Shown here: piece after piece, positions 7,669 to 14,979 of the stretch
Position numbering within the stretch: the stretch's first letter is position 1
How the letters are laid out: each line of letters starts with the position of its first letter
NCBI GenBank assembly: GCA_902538695.1
Contig: CACBGC010000008.1
Span: forward strand, 1-24,786
DNA: 24,786 bases
DNA from: an uncultured Synechococcaceae cyanobacterium
GTDB lineage: Bacteria; Cyanobacteriota; Cyanobacteriia; PCC-6307; Cyanobiaceae
Direction of reading: 5' to 3'
Program-made: the position numbers and the translations under genes
Notes under the pieces: generated by a model
Databases searched by the model: none
The model's input: only the letters and a program-made list of their open reading frames with translations
What the model was told of the DNA's origin: nothing

Positions 7669-8085
7669 ATGAAAAATAACGAATTCGGTCTCTTAAAAGA
7701 GATACTAGGAATAGTTAATGTCTCATCCAATAGGCATTTAATTTTAGGAATAATTGATACTTCCTCTCATTCATATCAACTAGCAAAATCATATGAACGA
7801 GATTTCCCAATCTGGCATCTGAAATTATTACTAAATGAAAGACTGAGCTTTCAAATAGATTCAGATGGATGGTATGTTACTAAACCTTTTGATCAACAAA
7901 ATATTTATATCAAAAGACAACTAACATCTCAATTGCTTGACAGGGGAAAGGGAAATTTTAAAAAGTTCAAAATATTCAATCCTCAAGATCTTGAAGGTGA
8001 AAGCTTAAGGTCTTACGAAATCATTGCAAATAAATTTAATTTAGAAAAAATTTACAACCAAAATAATCAATCCCATTTTGAATAA
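7669..8085 (+). CDS. Orphan protein (138 residues), first gene of the cargo operon
   Basis: I do not recognise this protein. It begins MKNNEFGLLKEILGIV and appears to have a mixed alpha/beta N-terminal half (HLILGIIDTSS, then FPIWHLKLLL). A middle segment DSDGWYVTKPFD looks like a small beta unit, and the C-terminus is polar. No membrane segment, cysteine cluster or known catalytic motif is visible. Its stop overlaps the next start by one base (TAATG), so the two are translationally coupled. It begins directly after the terminator of the DUF2130-like gene. Being locked into an operon with HNH-like and peptidase genes suggests a shared task, but none is assigned. Confidence 0.78.
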   Translation: MKNNEFGLLKEILGIVNVSSNRHLILGIIDTSSHSYQLAKSYERDFPIWHLKLLLNERLSFQIDSDGWYVTKPFDQQNIYIKRQLTSQLLDRGKGNFKKFKIFNPQDLEGESLRSYEIIANKFNLEKIYNQNNQSHFE

Positions 8086-8468
8086 TGAATGAATTTTACG
8101 AACATCCAGCAGTTATGGAAATCATAAGAGATTATCAATCAATTTCTATGACTATCAATTTAAACCAATCAAAAATTAAGAACAATCTTAAGCACTTTGA
8201 ATCAATTTTTGGGCAATATAAAAAATATTTAAAAGAACTTGAAGAATTCAAAGATATATTTGAATTTATTCATAAAGAGGATATATTTTTAACTAATTTA
8301 AATCGAATAAATAATGGATTATTACAGATAGAATTTTTAGAAAAATTAATTGAGGAAATTGTTGATGAAAATATAAAAAGGAATAATGAGCTCGAATCGA
8401 CAATGATAGATTCCAAATATTTTCTTTCCAAAAAAAAGAAATTCGAAGATGATTTGGAGCTTAATTAA
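8085..8468 (+). CDS. Orphan helical protein (127 residues)
   Basis: An unrecognised, strongly charged protein that looks entirely helical, with heptad-like hydrophobic spacing in IEFLEKLIEEIVDENIKRNN and in the Lys/Glu-rich middle, so coiled-coil assembly is likely. The ATG overlaps the preceding stop by one base, and its own stop is followed at once by the ATG of the next gene. It has no cysteines, membrane segment or signal peptide. A partner or adaptor for the neighbouring 138-residue protein is plausible from the coupling, but this is inference only. Confidence 0.75.
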   Translation: MNEFYEHPAVMEIIRDYQSISMTINLNQSKIKNNLKHFESIFGQYKKYLKELEEFKDIFEFIHKEDIFLTNLNRINNGLLQIEFLEKLIEEIVDENIKRNNELESTMIDSKYFLSKKKKFEDDLELN

Positions 8469-9542
8469 ATGATGGTAAATAATTCAAAAATAAACAAAAA
8501 ATTTGGAAGGCTTTTAGTCATCAAGGAGGCAAAATATAGCTTATCCCAGGTTAGAAAAAAAGAACTTTGGTATTGGTGTGCATGTGATTGTGGCAAAAAA
8601 TCTCATTTAGTATCTAATTCAAATTTAAAAAAAGAGGGCGGGACTAGAAGTTGTGGATGTCTCACTTTTGATGGTGAAAATAAAAGAAAGAAAAATAGGG
8701 ATCTAATAATTGGAGCAAATGTTGGAGATTTAAAAATTATAGAAGATTTGAGGTGGGAGCAACTGCCAAAAAACAAAAAACAAATCTATAAAAAAACAAG
8801 AGGTAATTTTGTTAAAACCAAATGTATTTCATGCAATAGAGAGAATTATTTAAGTAGGACCCAAATAGCTTCATTAAAGTGCAAAGTAAATGATCAATCT
8901 TTTAAAGGTTGTGAATGGTGTAGTTTAACTGAAAGATCAATAAATTATTCGAATACAATAGTAGGTAAATGGAAGGTAAATAAATGGAGAAGACTTAAAA
9001 ATCCTCGTTTCTTAAATACTGGTAAAGGACCGGAGACAATAATTGAATGGCACTGCAAATGTACATTATGTAATTCAACTGAAAGGTGGTTATCTGCTGA
9101 AATACTTTCCCATATTTCAACAAAGAAAGAAATTAATAGAGGGATAATCGGCTGCGGGTGCGAAAGATATTATCTAAATAATAAATTCGGTTCAATAGTA
9201 GATCAATCTTGTTTTGATAGATTTCATAATGCTAAAAAAAGAGCAAAAGATTTTTCATTAGACTTTGATATAGATCCAACTGATTGCATATCACCTAAAT
9301 ACTGTCCAATATTAGGTATTAAATTAGAACGAAATAATGGCAAAAGTTTTTCGGAAAATAGTCCATCTCTTGATCGAATAGATCCTATAAAAGGATATGT
9401 AAAAGGAAATGTTCAGGTGATAAGTATGCAAGCTAATAGGATGAAAAATGATGGCAGTATTGAGGAATTATTACTTTTATCTAAATGGATAAAGATGCAA
9501 AAGGATATACACAAAAGTGTTGATAATGTATTGGAAATTTAA
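8469..9542 (+). CDS. Zinc-ribbon / HNH-like endonuclease-type protein (357 residues)
   Basis: The N-terminus (about 10-65) has the layout FGRLLVIKEA...WYWCACDCGKKSHLV...SCGC, the CxCDCG...CGC zinc unit common in phage homing-type endonucleases. A second metal-binding-like block lies near 115-155 (CISCNREN...CEWC) and a third near 195-235 (CKCTLCN...CGCE). The C-terminal third carries CPILGIKLERN, then SPSLDRIDPIKGYVKGNV and ISMQANRMKND. That is the pattern of a phage-type HNH/endonuclease VII-like fold with zinc Cys residues and the DRI.P.KGY.GNV signature. DNA or RNA cleavage is the family expectation. It is paralogous to the next gene. Either of two adjacent ATGs could start it. It is free-standing, not inside an intron or interrupted gene. 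Confidence 0.76.
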   Translation: MMVNNSKINKKFGRLLVIKEAKYSLSQVRKKELWYWCACDCGKKSHLVSNSNLKKEGGTRSCGCLTFDGENKRKKNRDLIIGANVGDLKIIEDLRWEQLPKNKKQIYKKTRGNFVKTKCISCNRENYLSRTQIASLKCKVNDQSFKGCEWCSLTERSINYSNTIVGKWKVNKWRRLKNPRFLNTGKGPETIIEWHCKCTLCNSTERWLSAEILSHISTKKEINRGIIGCGCERYYLNNKFGSIVDQSCFDRFHNAKKRAKDFSLDFDIDPTDCISPKYCPILGIKLERNNGKSFSENSPSLDRIDPIKGYVKGNVQVISMQANRMKNDGSIEELLLLSKWIKMQKDIHKSVDNVLEI

Positions 9543-9543
9543 A

Positions 9544-11019
9544 ATGGCTGAGAGAATATTTACTAATCAAGAAGAATTTGAAATTAGCAAGAGTTATCTA
9601 AATGGGAAAAGTTTAGGGGATTTAGCTAAAGAAAAAAATTCAAGTGTATGTGCGATAAGTGGTGCATTAAGGAGGCAAAAAACTTCCACTAGAAGTACTT
9701 CTGAAGCTATAAAAATTAGGCAATATAATGAAACTTTTGATGATATTCAAAAAGCAAAAATTGTAAAACTATATAAAAATGGTTTAAGCCTATTTAGAAT
9801 TGCAACTTCTTATTCTGTAGGTTATGGAACAATTGAGAGAGTACTTAAAAAGAAAAATATAAAAATTAGAACAAAGAAAGAAGCCGATAAACTACAGAGT
9901 CAATTTACAAAAAGCGAACAATCAGATATCTGTTCTTTGTATTTGGGGGGATATTCAACATCAATAATTGGTGATTTTTTCAAGTGTTCCAAAACTACAA
10001 TTAATAGAATTCTTCTTAGGAACAAAATAATATTAAGGACAACAAAAGAAGCACATTTACTTAAATCTATTAGAGCAAAAGCAATTCTTTGGAGAAAAAA
10101 TGAACAAAGAAAAAAAATTCCAATAAAATTAAAAACGAACATTAATAAGAAAAATCATAGAAAAAAATTAGTTATTTATCCACAAACAAAATTAATTTAT
10201 ATTGGTGAAAAAATAGGAATTTTAAAATTAATTTCGGTAAATAATTGGGAACAACTTCCTTTAGAAGAGAAACAAAATAATTTCAAAAAACCCCCAAAAA
10301 AAGAAGAATTATTTTCTGAAAAAAAAGATATATTTTGCAAAACCCAATGTACAAAATGTGGGGTTTTTAAATACTTTTCATTAGCTAAACTTTTAGAACT
10401 TAAGGAAAATATTTTAAAAGCTGATAAAGAATATTTATCTTGTAAAAATTGTGAACTTTATAAAAAATTTGATCTAAAAGAAAAAGAGTTTGGCAAATGG
10501 AAAGCATTAAAACATAGGAGAGTACCTTTAAAATCAAAAAAATATACAAAAGTCGAATGGCTTTGTCTTTGTTTAAATTGCTCTAAAACTAAAAGATGGA
10601 TAGACGCTTCTTATCTTAAGCAGATGCCCGAAGGAAGAGGATGTGGATGTAATACAAGACAGCACAGAGGATTATTTAGAATTATTGGGAGAGATGTTAT
10701 GACTCACTATTACAGTGTTAGGTATAGAGCTAAAAAATATAACCTTCCATTCGACTTGGTTCCAGAGGACTTTGTACCTCCAAAAAAATGTCCGATTCTT
10801 GGAATACCATTAATACGTAACTCAGGTAATCAAGATAATTCTCCAAATTCTCCCTCTCTTGATAGGTTCATCCCAGAGAAAGGATACATAAAATCAAATG
10901 TTCATTTTATAAGCTTCAAAGCAAATAGAATGAAAAATGATGGGACATTGGATCAATGGATAAAATTTGGTGATTGGTGCGAAAAACAGCACAACCTGAA
11001 AGAAGATAACGGTAAATAA
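9544..11019 (+). CDS. Triple-HTH plus zinc-ribbon / HNH-like protein (491 residues)
   Basis: A larger paralogue of the preceding gene. The N-terminal 165 residues contain three tandem helix-turn-helix-like repeats of about 50 residues, each with a Y..G.S...I pattern and a closing S/TxxEA segment: SKSYLNGKSLGDLA, VKLYKNGLSLFRIA and CSLYLGGYSTSIIG. After a basic linker, a block shared with its neighbour includes NWEQLP, CTKCG...CKNC and FGKWKALKHRR...CLNCSKTKRWIDASYL...GCGC. The C-terminal HNH-like unit is CPILGIPLIRN...SPSLDRFIPEKGYIKSNV...FKANRMKNDG. I start at the ATG at 9544, one base after the previous stop, rather than the earlier TTG at 9517, which overlaps the upstream gene. A sequence-specific nuclease or a nuclease-derived regulator are both possible. 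Confidence 0.76.
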   Translation: MAERIFTNQEEFEISKSYLNGKSLGDLAKEKNSSVCAISGALRRQKTSTRSTSEAIKIRQYNETFDDIQKAKIVKLYKNGLSLFRIATSYSVGYGTIERVLKKKNIKIRTKKEADKLQSQFTKSEQSDICSLYLGGYSTSIIGDFFKCSKTTINRILLRNKIILRTTKEAHLLKSIRAKAILWRKNEQRKKIPIKLKTNINKKNHRKKLVIYPQTKLIYIGEKIGILKLISVNNWEQLPLEEKQNNFKKPPKKEELFSEKKDIFCKTQCTKCGVFKYFSLAKLLELKENILKADKEYLSCKNCELYKKFDLKEKEFGKWKALKHRRVPLKSKKYTKVEWLCLCLNCSKTKRWIDASYLKQMPEGRGCGCNTRQHRGLFRIIGRDVMTHYYSVRYRAKKYNLPFDLVPEDFVPPKKCPILGIPLIRNSGNQDNSPNSPSLDRFIPEKGYIKSNVHFISFKANRMKNDGTLDQWIKFGDWCEKQHNLKEDNGK

Positions 11020-11024
11020 TTTTT

Positions 11025-11894
11025 ATGAAAAAGTATATTAAATTAGCTTCTATTCTTTTTTTTATATCTATAGTTTTTTATTCAGGAAATAGATATAGAA
11101 ATTATTCACTATCACTAATGCCAAAAGAATATAAATTGGTAAAAAAAATATTTGATAAATTCTCTTTAAATAATGACTTAGGTAATAGACCTGTCTCAAT
11201 AATCATAAGAGCTGGAGAAGATATGCACTATCTCATGGTAGATACGGGAATATGTAAGGATAAAAAAAATATTTGTTTTTACTTTGAAAATCTTGATCCA
11301 TTTAAAAAATATAGAGGTTATAGATCTAGAGATGTTAATTATGCAATTAAGCAATCTTATTTACATGGACATGCGAATGCTAGTGCCTCTCCAACAGGAA
11401 CAATTCTTATAAATAGATCAACATTTAGAGTTCTAGAAGGTAAAGAAAATTTTATTGCTGCAGCTATTGCTCATGAAATGTTCCACATAATTCAATTTGC
11501 GCCATTTGAGGCATCATTTAAAGCTTTAAAAGTATGGCAAGATAATCCTAATAAAACTGATGAAGCGATAAATGAAGTTTTTCTCAATGAAAAACAAATA
11601 ATTGAAGCTGAAGCAGATTTAGGTGGAGCATTGATCCTTCTTCAAGCTGACTATCCAAAAGATACTTTTATTAAAGCAATGGAATACTTTCACAAACAAT
11701 CTGGAATAATTCATACCAAAGGTCAATCAAAAAGACACCCGGATTATATTACTCGTATTAATTTGATAAGAGCTTTTATGAATGATGAATCCTTCCATAA
11801 AGAGAAACTTAGAGATAAATCCAGTCCTTTAACTTGGCGATATAATCGACGAGAAAATTGGCTTAAATTTTATCCTCATCAAATAAAGAATTAA
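11025..11894 (+). CDS. Membrane-anchored M48-like zinc metallopeptidase
   Basis: A 289-residue protein with an N-terminal hydrophobic anchor or signal (about residues 5-20, preceded by MKKYIK). The zinc motif HEMFH occupies 150-154 within AAAIAHEMFHIIQ, and EAEAD at 194-198 is the likely third-ligand region (ExxAD type). This combination is typical of M48-family peptidases (HtpX/Oma1/BepA-like), active on misfolded or envelope proteins. It should face the periplasm. The start lies 5 bases after the previous stop, so it is the last gene of the operon beginning at 7669. Its presence behind nuclease-like genes is unusual. There is no obvious terminator after it. Confidence 0.8.
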   Translation: MKKYIKLASILFFISIVFYSGNRYRNYSLSLMPKEYKLVKKIFDKFSLNNDLGNRPVSIIIRAGEDMHYLMVDTGICKDKKNICFYFENLDPFKKYRGYRSRDVNYAIKQSYLHGHANASASPTGTILINRSTFRVLEGKENFIAAAIAHEMFHIIQFAPFEASFKALKVWQDNPNKTDEAINEVFLNEKQIIEAEADLGGALILLQADYPKDTFIKAMEYFHKQSGIIHTKGQSKRHPDYITRINLIRAFMNDESFHKEKLRDKSSPLTWRYNRRENWLKFYPHQIKN

Positions 11895-12174
11895 ACAAAA
11901 ATATGCTTTATGTAGTACGTGCATTATGTGTTTGCACACATATCCACGTATCAGATATAAGTTGTTTAGTTGTAGTTGAGAGTTGTTTATTTTCAGTACT
12001 TACAATGATGATGTACACACATCCAGTAAGTAGTCCCCACTCAATCTCCTGTCTTTTTCCCCTTCTCCCCGTGTTTAATGAGGGGGTTGGATAAAGTTAT
12101 TGCAATAACTGGGATCTCAGAGGTCAGCATTTTACCTAAAATTCATATATATTTAACCAAGATTGTCTTCTGTA
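11895..12174. other. Non-coding junction between the cargo operon and right-end genes, with a 16-bp palindrome
   Basis: This 280-bp stretch has no convincing gene. A 63-codon frame exists at 11903-12094, but its composition is unlike a protein. It holds a perfect 16-bp palindrome (AGTTATTGCAATAACT, 12095-12110), a C-run/G-run hairpin candidate around 12059-12090 with no T tail, and a GCATTTTACCT string at 12128-12138 that echoes the 9-mer near 6155. The promoter of the microprotein module should lie here. Composition shifts from very A+T rich on the left to more G+C on the right. Confidence 0.45.
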
Positions 12175-12366
12175 ATGTCACTATCTTCATACCGTATGCA
12201 TAAAATTTATCTTGCAGCGACCATGAAGTATGGACTTGGTTCTGATGATCCAGAGGAGTTGGCCTACTACAACAAAATCAAAAAAGAGATGGATGATATG
12301 AAAAATGAAACAGTTAAAAAAGGGATACCCCTTAATTGGGATACCCCCGAAGGAATGGATAAATGA
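12175..12366 (+). CDS. Microprotein module, first gene, copy 1 (63 residues)
   Basis: An unrecognised soluble protein whose copy at 14393 differs at only about 12 of 63 positions by hand alignment. The shared part YLAATMxYGLGSDDPEELAYYNKI and the ending KKGIPLNWD show purifying selection, which supports real coding. The frame opens at a TTG at 12163; I chose the ATG at 12175 because it gives exactly the same length and N-terminus (MSLSSY versus MALSSY) as the other copy. The stop overlaps the start of the next small gene (ATGA). It lies inside the element, while the second copy lies outside. Confidence 0.82.
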   Translation: MSLSSYRMHKIYLAATMKYGLGSDDPEELAYYNKIKKEMDDMKNETVKKGIPLNWDTPEGMDK

Positions 12367-12458
12367 ATCTGAATACTTTTTTATTAATTGATGGGAGTCT
12401 GATGCTTATTGGTCTGCCCTTGTTGATGATTCTCAAGGGCAAAAAGAAGACTCCCTAA
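12363..12458 (+). CDS. Microprotein module, second gene, copy 1 (31-residue membrane peptide)
   Basis: Begins MNLNTFLLIDGSLMLIGLP and ends with a lysine-rich tail (KGKKKTP): a single membrane-spanning helix with a basic cytoplasmic end. Its ATG overlaps the previous stop in an ATGA, so translation is coupled. A nearly identical peptide follows the second copy of the first gene at 14581. Preservation of both frames and of the overlap in two copies is good evidence that the peptide is made. It ends one base before the stop of the convergent SIMPL gene. Confidence 0.75.
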   Translation: MNLNTFLLIDGSLMLIGLPLLMILKGKKKTP

Positions 12459-12459
12459 G

Positions 12460-13245
12460 TTACTTCTTAACAGCGAAAGTTACTCCCATAACAGCAGTAA
12501 TATCTTTCTTGATAGTAGTAGTGTCATAAGATCCCCAGCTGCTTACCTTCGTAGAATTCGGAACTGTTATCTGAAAAACTCCTGTATTCACTCTCTTTAA
12601 ACCACCTACTTCAGAGCCTGCCTGAAGAGCGATAGCTTCAGCCCTAATTCTTGCATCCTTTGCTGCCTTGGCAAGCATGTCAACGCGCTTATCAGCCAGC
12701 TTTGAATAGGTGAATTCAGGACGGCTTGGTTTCACTCTTACTCCTTTCCCAAGCAATTCTGTTATCTGACTATGAGTCTTCTGGATGTTATAAACATCCC
12801 TACTTTCAATTTCAATATTCTGATAAGTAATCCATTCAGTCCTAATGATTTCATTGGTCTTTGGATTCCTGGTTTTATATTCACTGATACTCGCAGGTCC
12901 AAGATAAACATCCTGCTTTACACTGTCCTCAATTCCATTGGCTTTAAGGAATTCCATTGTCTTAGCAATAGACTGCTTATGCTTGGTAAATGAGTCAATC
13001 TGAGTTTTACCTGAGGTCTTTACCTGGACTGACCATTTTGCAATATCACTCTCAAAACTTTCAGTACTTGCACCTGTAACAGTGATAGTATTCTCAATCG
13101 TTCTGAACCCTCTTACAAGGACCGTGGAGGCGCCTATAAATCCTCCGATAGATAAGACAGCCATTGCAAAAACAAGTGGCGGAGTGCGGCGTATTACGCT
13201 CAGAGAATCGCCAGGCAGCGAGCTGAGTCTCTTAATAATTTTCAT
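12460..13245 (-). CDS. SIMPL (DUF541) domain protein, membrane anchored
   Basis: A 261-residue protein with an N-terminal cytoplasmic stretch, a hydrophobic segment at about 23-46 (PPLVFAMAVLSIGGF and on) and a periplasmic SIMPL/DUF541 domain. The domain opens with the typical ITVTGASTESFESDIAKWSVQV and includes LKANGIEDSVKQ and a KAAKDARIRAEAIALQAG helix before the final strand. SIMPL proteins (YggE-like) are envelope proteins linked to stress responses, with no assigned reaction. It converges on the microprotein module with one base between the stops. Its G+C content and codon use look higher than those of the central cargo, closer to the integrase. An upstream gap (13246-13439) should carry its promoter. 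Confidence 0.85.
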   Translation of the reverse strand: MKIIKRLSSLPGDSLSVIRRTPPLVFAMAVLSIGGFIGASTVLVRGFRTIENTITVTGASTESFESDIAKWSVQVKTSGKTQIDSFTKHKQSIAKTMEFLKANGIEDSVKQDVYLGPASISEYKTRNPKTNEIIRTEWITYQNIEIESRDVYNIQKTHSQITELLGKGVRVKPSRPEFTYSKLADKRVDMLAKAAKDARIRAEAIALQAGSEVGGLKRVNTGVFQITVPNSTKVSSWGSYDTTTIKKDITAVMGVTFAVKK

Positions 13246-13439
13246 TGTCTATCAGTATGTGTGTAGGAGCTTTTTAACAGCTGAACCGAAAGAAAAATAT
13301 TAGAAAAATCCCTGACTTTTATTCCTTCAGTTCTATCTGGCCATTAAGGGGAACATCTTATAATGATGTGCCAATTTTGGAGTCGGTTACTAATATTGCC
13401 AAACTAAATAAGGGTCCGCAAGAAGTAAATTTGTATTAT

Positions 13440-13853
13440 TCAATTCGACTGAAGTCCGGGATAAATTCCACTCCTCTCAGCCGAATCTGGAGTGGGAACA
13501 ATACACAAGGAAATACCTGATATTTTCCCTTTATCTACAGAAGCATAAGCGACTCCAAGAAGATTAGACTTATCGCCTTGTGCCATGATGAGGCAATCTG
13601 TATGACCATAAGCTGGGCAGACACCTAATTCGGCATAAACAGAACTGTTAGTTTTTTTTATTGTTTCAAGTTTCGGTCTGATGTATTCAATGAATTCATC
13701 TTTTGAGTTCATATCGGTCAAGACTTTCTGTGAGGAGTATGTGAAATCTTCTGACAAATACGATTCAAACTCAGATGAATCAAGAGTATGCATCATTTTC
13801 GCATAAATACTCAAAGCTTCCTTTTCTGTTATTTGAGAAGTTTCTTTTCTCAT
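13440..13853 (-). CDS. NTF2/SnoaL-like small protein (137 residues)
   Basis: An alpha+beta protein with the look of the NTF2/SnoaL fold. A helical start (EKEALSIYAKMMHTLDSSEFESYLSEDFTYSS) is followed by helix EFIEYIRPKLETIKKT, then strands ending GKISGISLCIVPTP. Such domains are small-ligand pockets or assembly units. No catalytic dyad can be assigned. The frame opens at a TTG at 13862, but I chose the ATG at 13853. A minus-strand terminator sits only a few bases upstream (13864-13887) and ends the transcript of a decayed gene behind it, so this gene's promoter would have to overlap that hairpin, or it relies on read-through. The fold call is tentative. Confidence 0.66.
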   Translation of the reverse strand: MRKETSQITEKEALSIYAKMMHTLDSSEFESYLSEDFTYSSQKVLTDMNSKDEFIEYIRPKLETIKKTNSSVYAELGVCPAYGHTDCLIMAQGDKSNLLGVAYASVDKGKISGISLCIVPTPDSAERSGIYPGLQSN

Positions 13854-13863
13854 TAAAACCAAT

Positions 13864-13907
13864 AAAAAAAGAGGGTTTTATCCCTCTATGTTAGATCGAC
13901 TGTCAAT
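13864..13907 (-). terminator. 3' unit A: ATTGACA motif plus terminator hairpin
   Basis: Read on the minus strand: ATTGACAGTCGATC (13907-13894), then AGAGGG-ATAAAA-CCCTCT (13887-13870) and a T-run to 13864. This follows the stop of the decayed frame at 13935. The same motif-plus-hairpin order recurs at 17356-17397 and 17825-17863 behind dimeric-barrel genes. Confidence 0.7.
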
Positions 13908-13934
13908 CAATGAAATTATCCCATAGCAGTGATA

Positions 13935-14062
13935 TCATCTGCAAAAAGTGGACTGAAGATAAGTTACAGCACTCCCTAGAAATAATTTGACAGCAACAGA
14001 TGGGCCGTCTAAATTTATCTTGCACACTTCAGAATCATTGTGCTGCAGGCAGTCTTGATTGG

Positions 14063-14074
<12 letters not shown>
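13935..14074 (-). pseudogene. Decayed tail of a dimeric-barrel (DUF3764-like) gene
   Basis: A frame with no start codon reads TNQDCLQHNDSEVCKINLD, then GPSVAVKLFLGSAVTYL, and stops at 13935. It is cut on its 5' side by the tRNA-bearing repeat. It aligns plausibly by eye with the DUF3764-like protein at 17074 (KKDDPTSVILI...SIAMF). A neighbouring frame continues with FADDITAMG, so a frameshift is possible. The downstream unit A, shared with intact family members, supports the assignment. The alternative is meaningless open frame; confidence is moderate to low. Confidence 0.45.
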
Positions 14075-14158
<84 letters not shown>

Positions 14159-14279
14159 TGAACAAGAAGTATCGCCATAACTGAGTTTATAAGAATTTAA
14201 AAAAATAAAATAATTTTAAGACTACTAAACATAAACGAATTAGAGCGTAATTATTTCTTATTAAAATAATTTACTTCGT

Positions 14280-14319
14280 TTGGTAAGGGAGAAAACCTAA
14301 GTTGAGTTCTAGTCGAGTT
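14280..14319 (+). repeat. Possible tRNA-Thr 3'-half relic
   Basis: TTGGTAAGGGAGA (14280-14292) matches the anticodon loop and 3' anticodon stem of tRNA-Thr exactly. The following 27 bases, with segments such as GTT and GTCGAG, keep about half the tRNA positions at the right spacing. No 5' half aligns directly before it. It may be the scar of an older integration at the same tRNA. The 13-base exact match is suggestive but could be chance. Confidence 0.42.
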
Positions 14320-14392
14320 TATAGCCCAATAAAACTAATTAGTATTAAATAACATTTATATATTTTAGAATTTAGAAACATTCTTTTAAGAA

Positions 14393-14584
14393 ATGGCATT
14401 ATCTTCATACTGGATGCACAGAATATATCTTGCAGCGACCATGAATTATGGTCTTGGTTCTGATGATCCAGAAGAATTGGCCTACTACAACAAAATCAGA
14501 AAAGAGGTGGATGATATGAAAAAAGAGCCAGTAAAAAAAGGGATACCCCTTAATTGGGATAAAACAGAAGAAATAGATAAATGA
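14393..14584 (+). CDS. Microprotein module, first gene, copy 2 (63 residues)
   Basis: Starts MALSSYWMHRIYLAATMNYG and keeps about 51 of 63 residues in common with the copy at 12175, including GLGSDDPEELAYYNKI and KKGIPLNWD. This copy lies just outside the right boundary of the element. It is soluble, acidic in the middle and basic toward the end, with no recognised domain. The start is fixed by an ATG at the same place as in copy 1. The upstream DNA is not alike between copies, so the two are probably under different control. Its TGA overlaps the next ATG. Confidence 0.82.
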   Translation: MALSSYWMHRIYLAATMNYGLGSDDPEELAYYNKIRKEVDDMKKEPVKKGIPLNWDKTEEIDK

Positions 14585-14670
14585 ATCTAAATACTTTTTT
14601 ATTAATTGATGGGAGTATTATGCTTGTTGGTCTGCCTTTACTGATGATTTTTAAAGGGAAAAAAAACTAA
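14581..14670 (+). CDS. Microprotein module, second gene, copy 2 (29-residue membrane peptide)
   Basis: Reads MNLNTFLLIDGSIMLVGLP and ends FKGKKN. It differs from copy 1 by conservative changes (L/I, I/V, L/F) plus the extreme tail. One transmembrane helix with a Lys-rich end is predicted by eye. The ATGA overlap with the preceding gene is kept. Together the two copies form a conserved soluble-plus-membrane pair. Confidence 0.74.
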   Translation: MNLNTFLLIDGSIMLVGLPLLMIFKGKKN

Positions 14671-14814
14671 TCGAAATCAACAAAGATTTTAACCATATTC
14701 AAAATCAATTGTTGATCCTTTATCCGTATAAGGGGGTTCCTCAAACCGTACAAATTTTGTTAGTCGGATAGCTTGCCTGACTAGTTAGAACATAATTGTA
14801 GTCGTCATGAGCAA

Positions 14815-14952
14815 ATGTCTACCAAATCCACTCTAAAAGAAGATCATCAATCTGAGATTGAAGAAAGATCAGAAGAAGAACTTCTTGAGGAAGAAATCAG
14901 GAATCAGCAAACATTGGATAGCTTTGTTGAATCTGATAAGAACTGGAGCTGA
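14815..14952 (+). CDS. Small acidic protein (45 residues)
   Basis: Starts MSTKSTLKEDHQSEIEERSE and ends with a tryptophan near the stop (KNWS). It is very rich in Glu and Ser and probably helical or disordered. I do not recognise it. It lies 27 bases upstream of the next small gene in the same direction and may share its transcript. An earlier ATG at 14807 is in another frame. Coding support is the clean length, codon pattern and operon-like position. Confidence 0.55.
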   Translation: MSTKSTLKEDHQSEIEERSEEELLEEEIRNQQTLDSFVESDKNWS

Positions 14953-14979
14953 TCAAAACTTATTTATTAGGAGAAAGTT

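Noticed and set aside
11903..12094. Open frame of 63 codons on the plus strand
   Set aside because: Its composition is rich in Cys, His and Val with no protein-like pattern, it lacks a ribosome-binding site, and it lies in a region with a palindrome and hairpins that looks regulatory.
12772..13303. Plus-strand frames opposite the SIMPL gene
   Set aside because: They are shadows of the SIMPL-domain gene on the minus strand.
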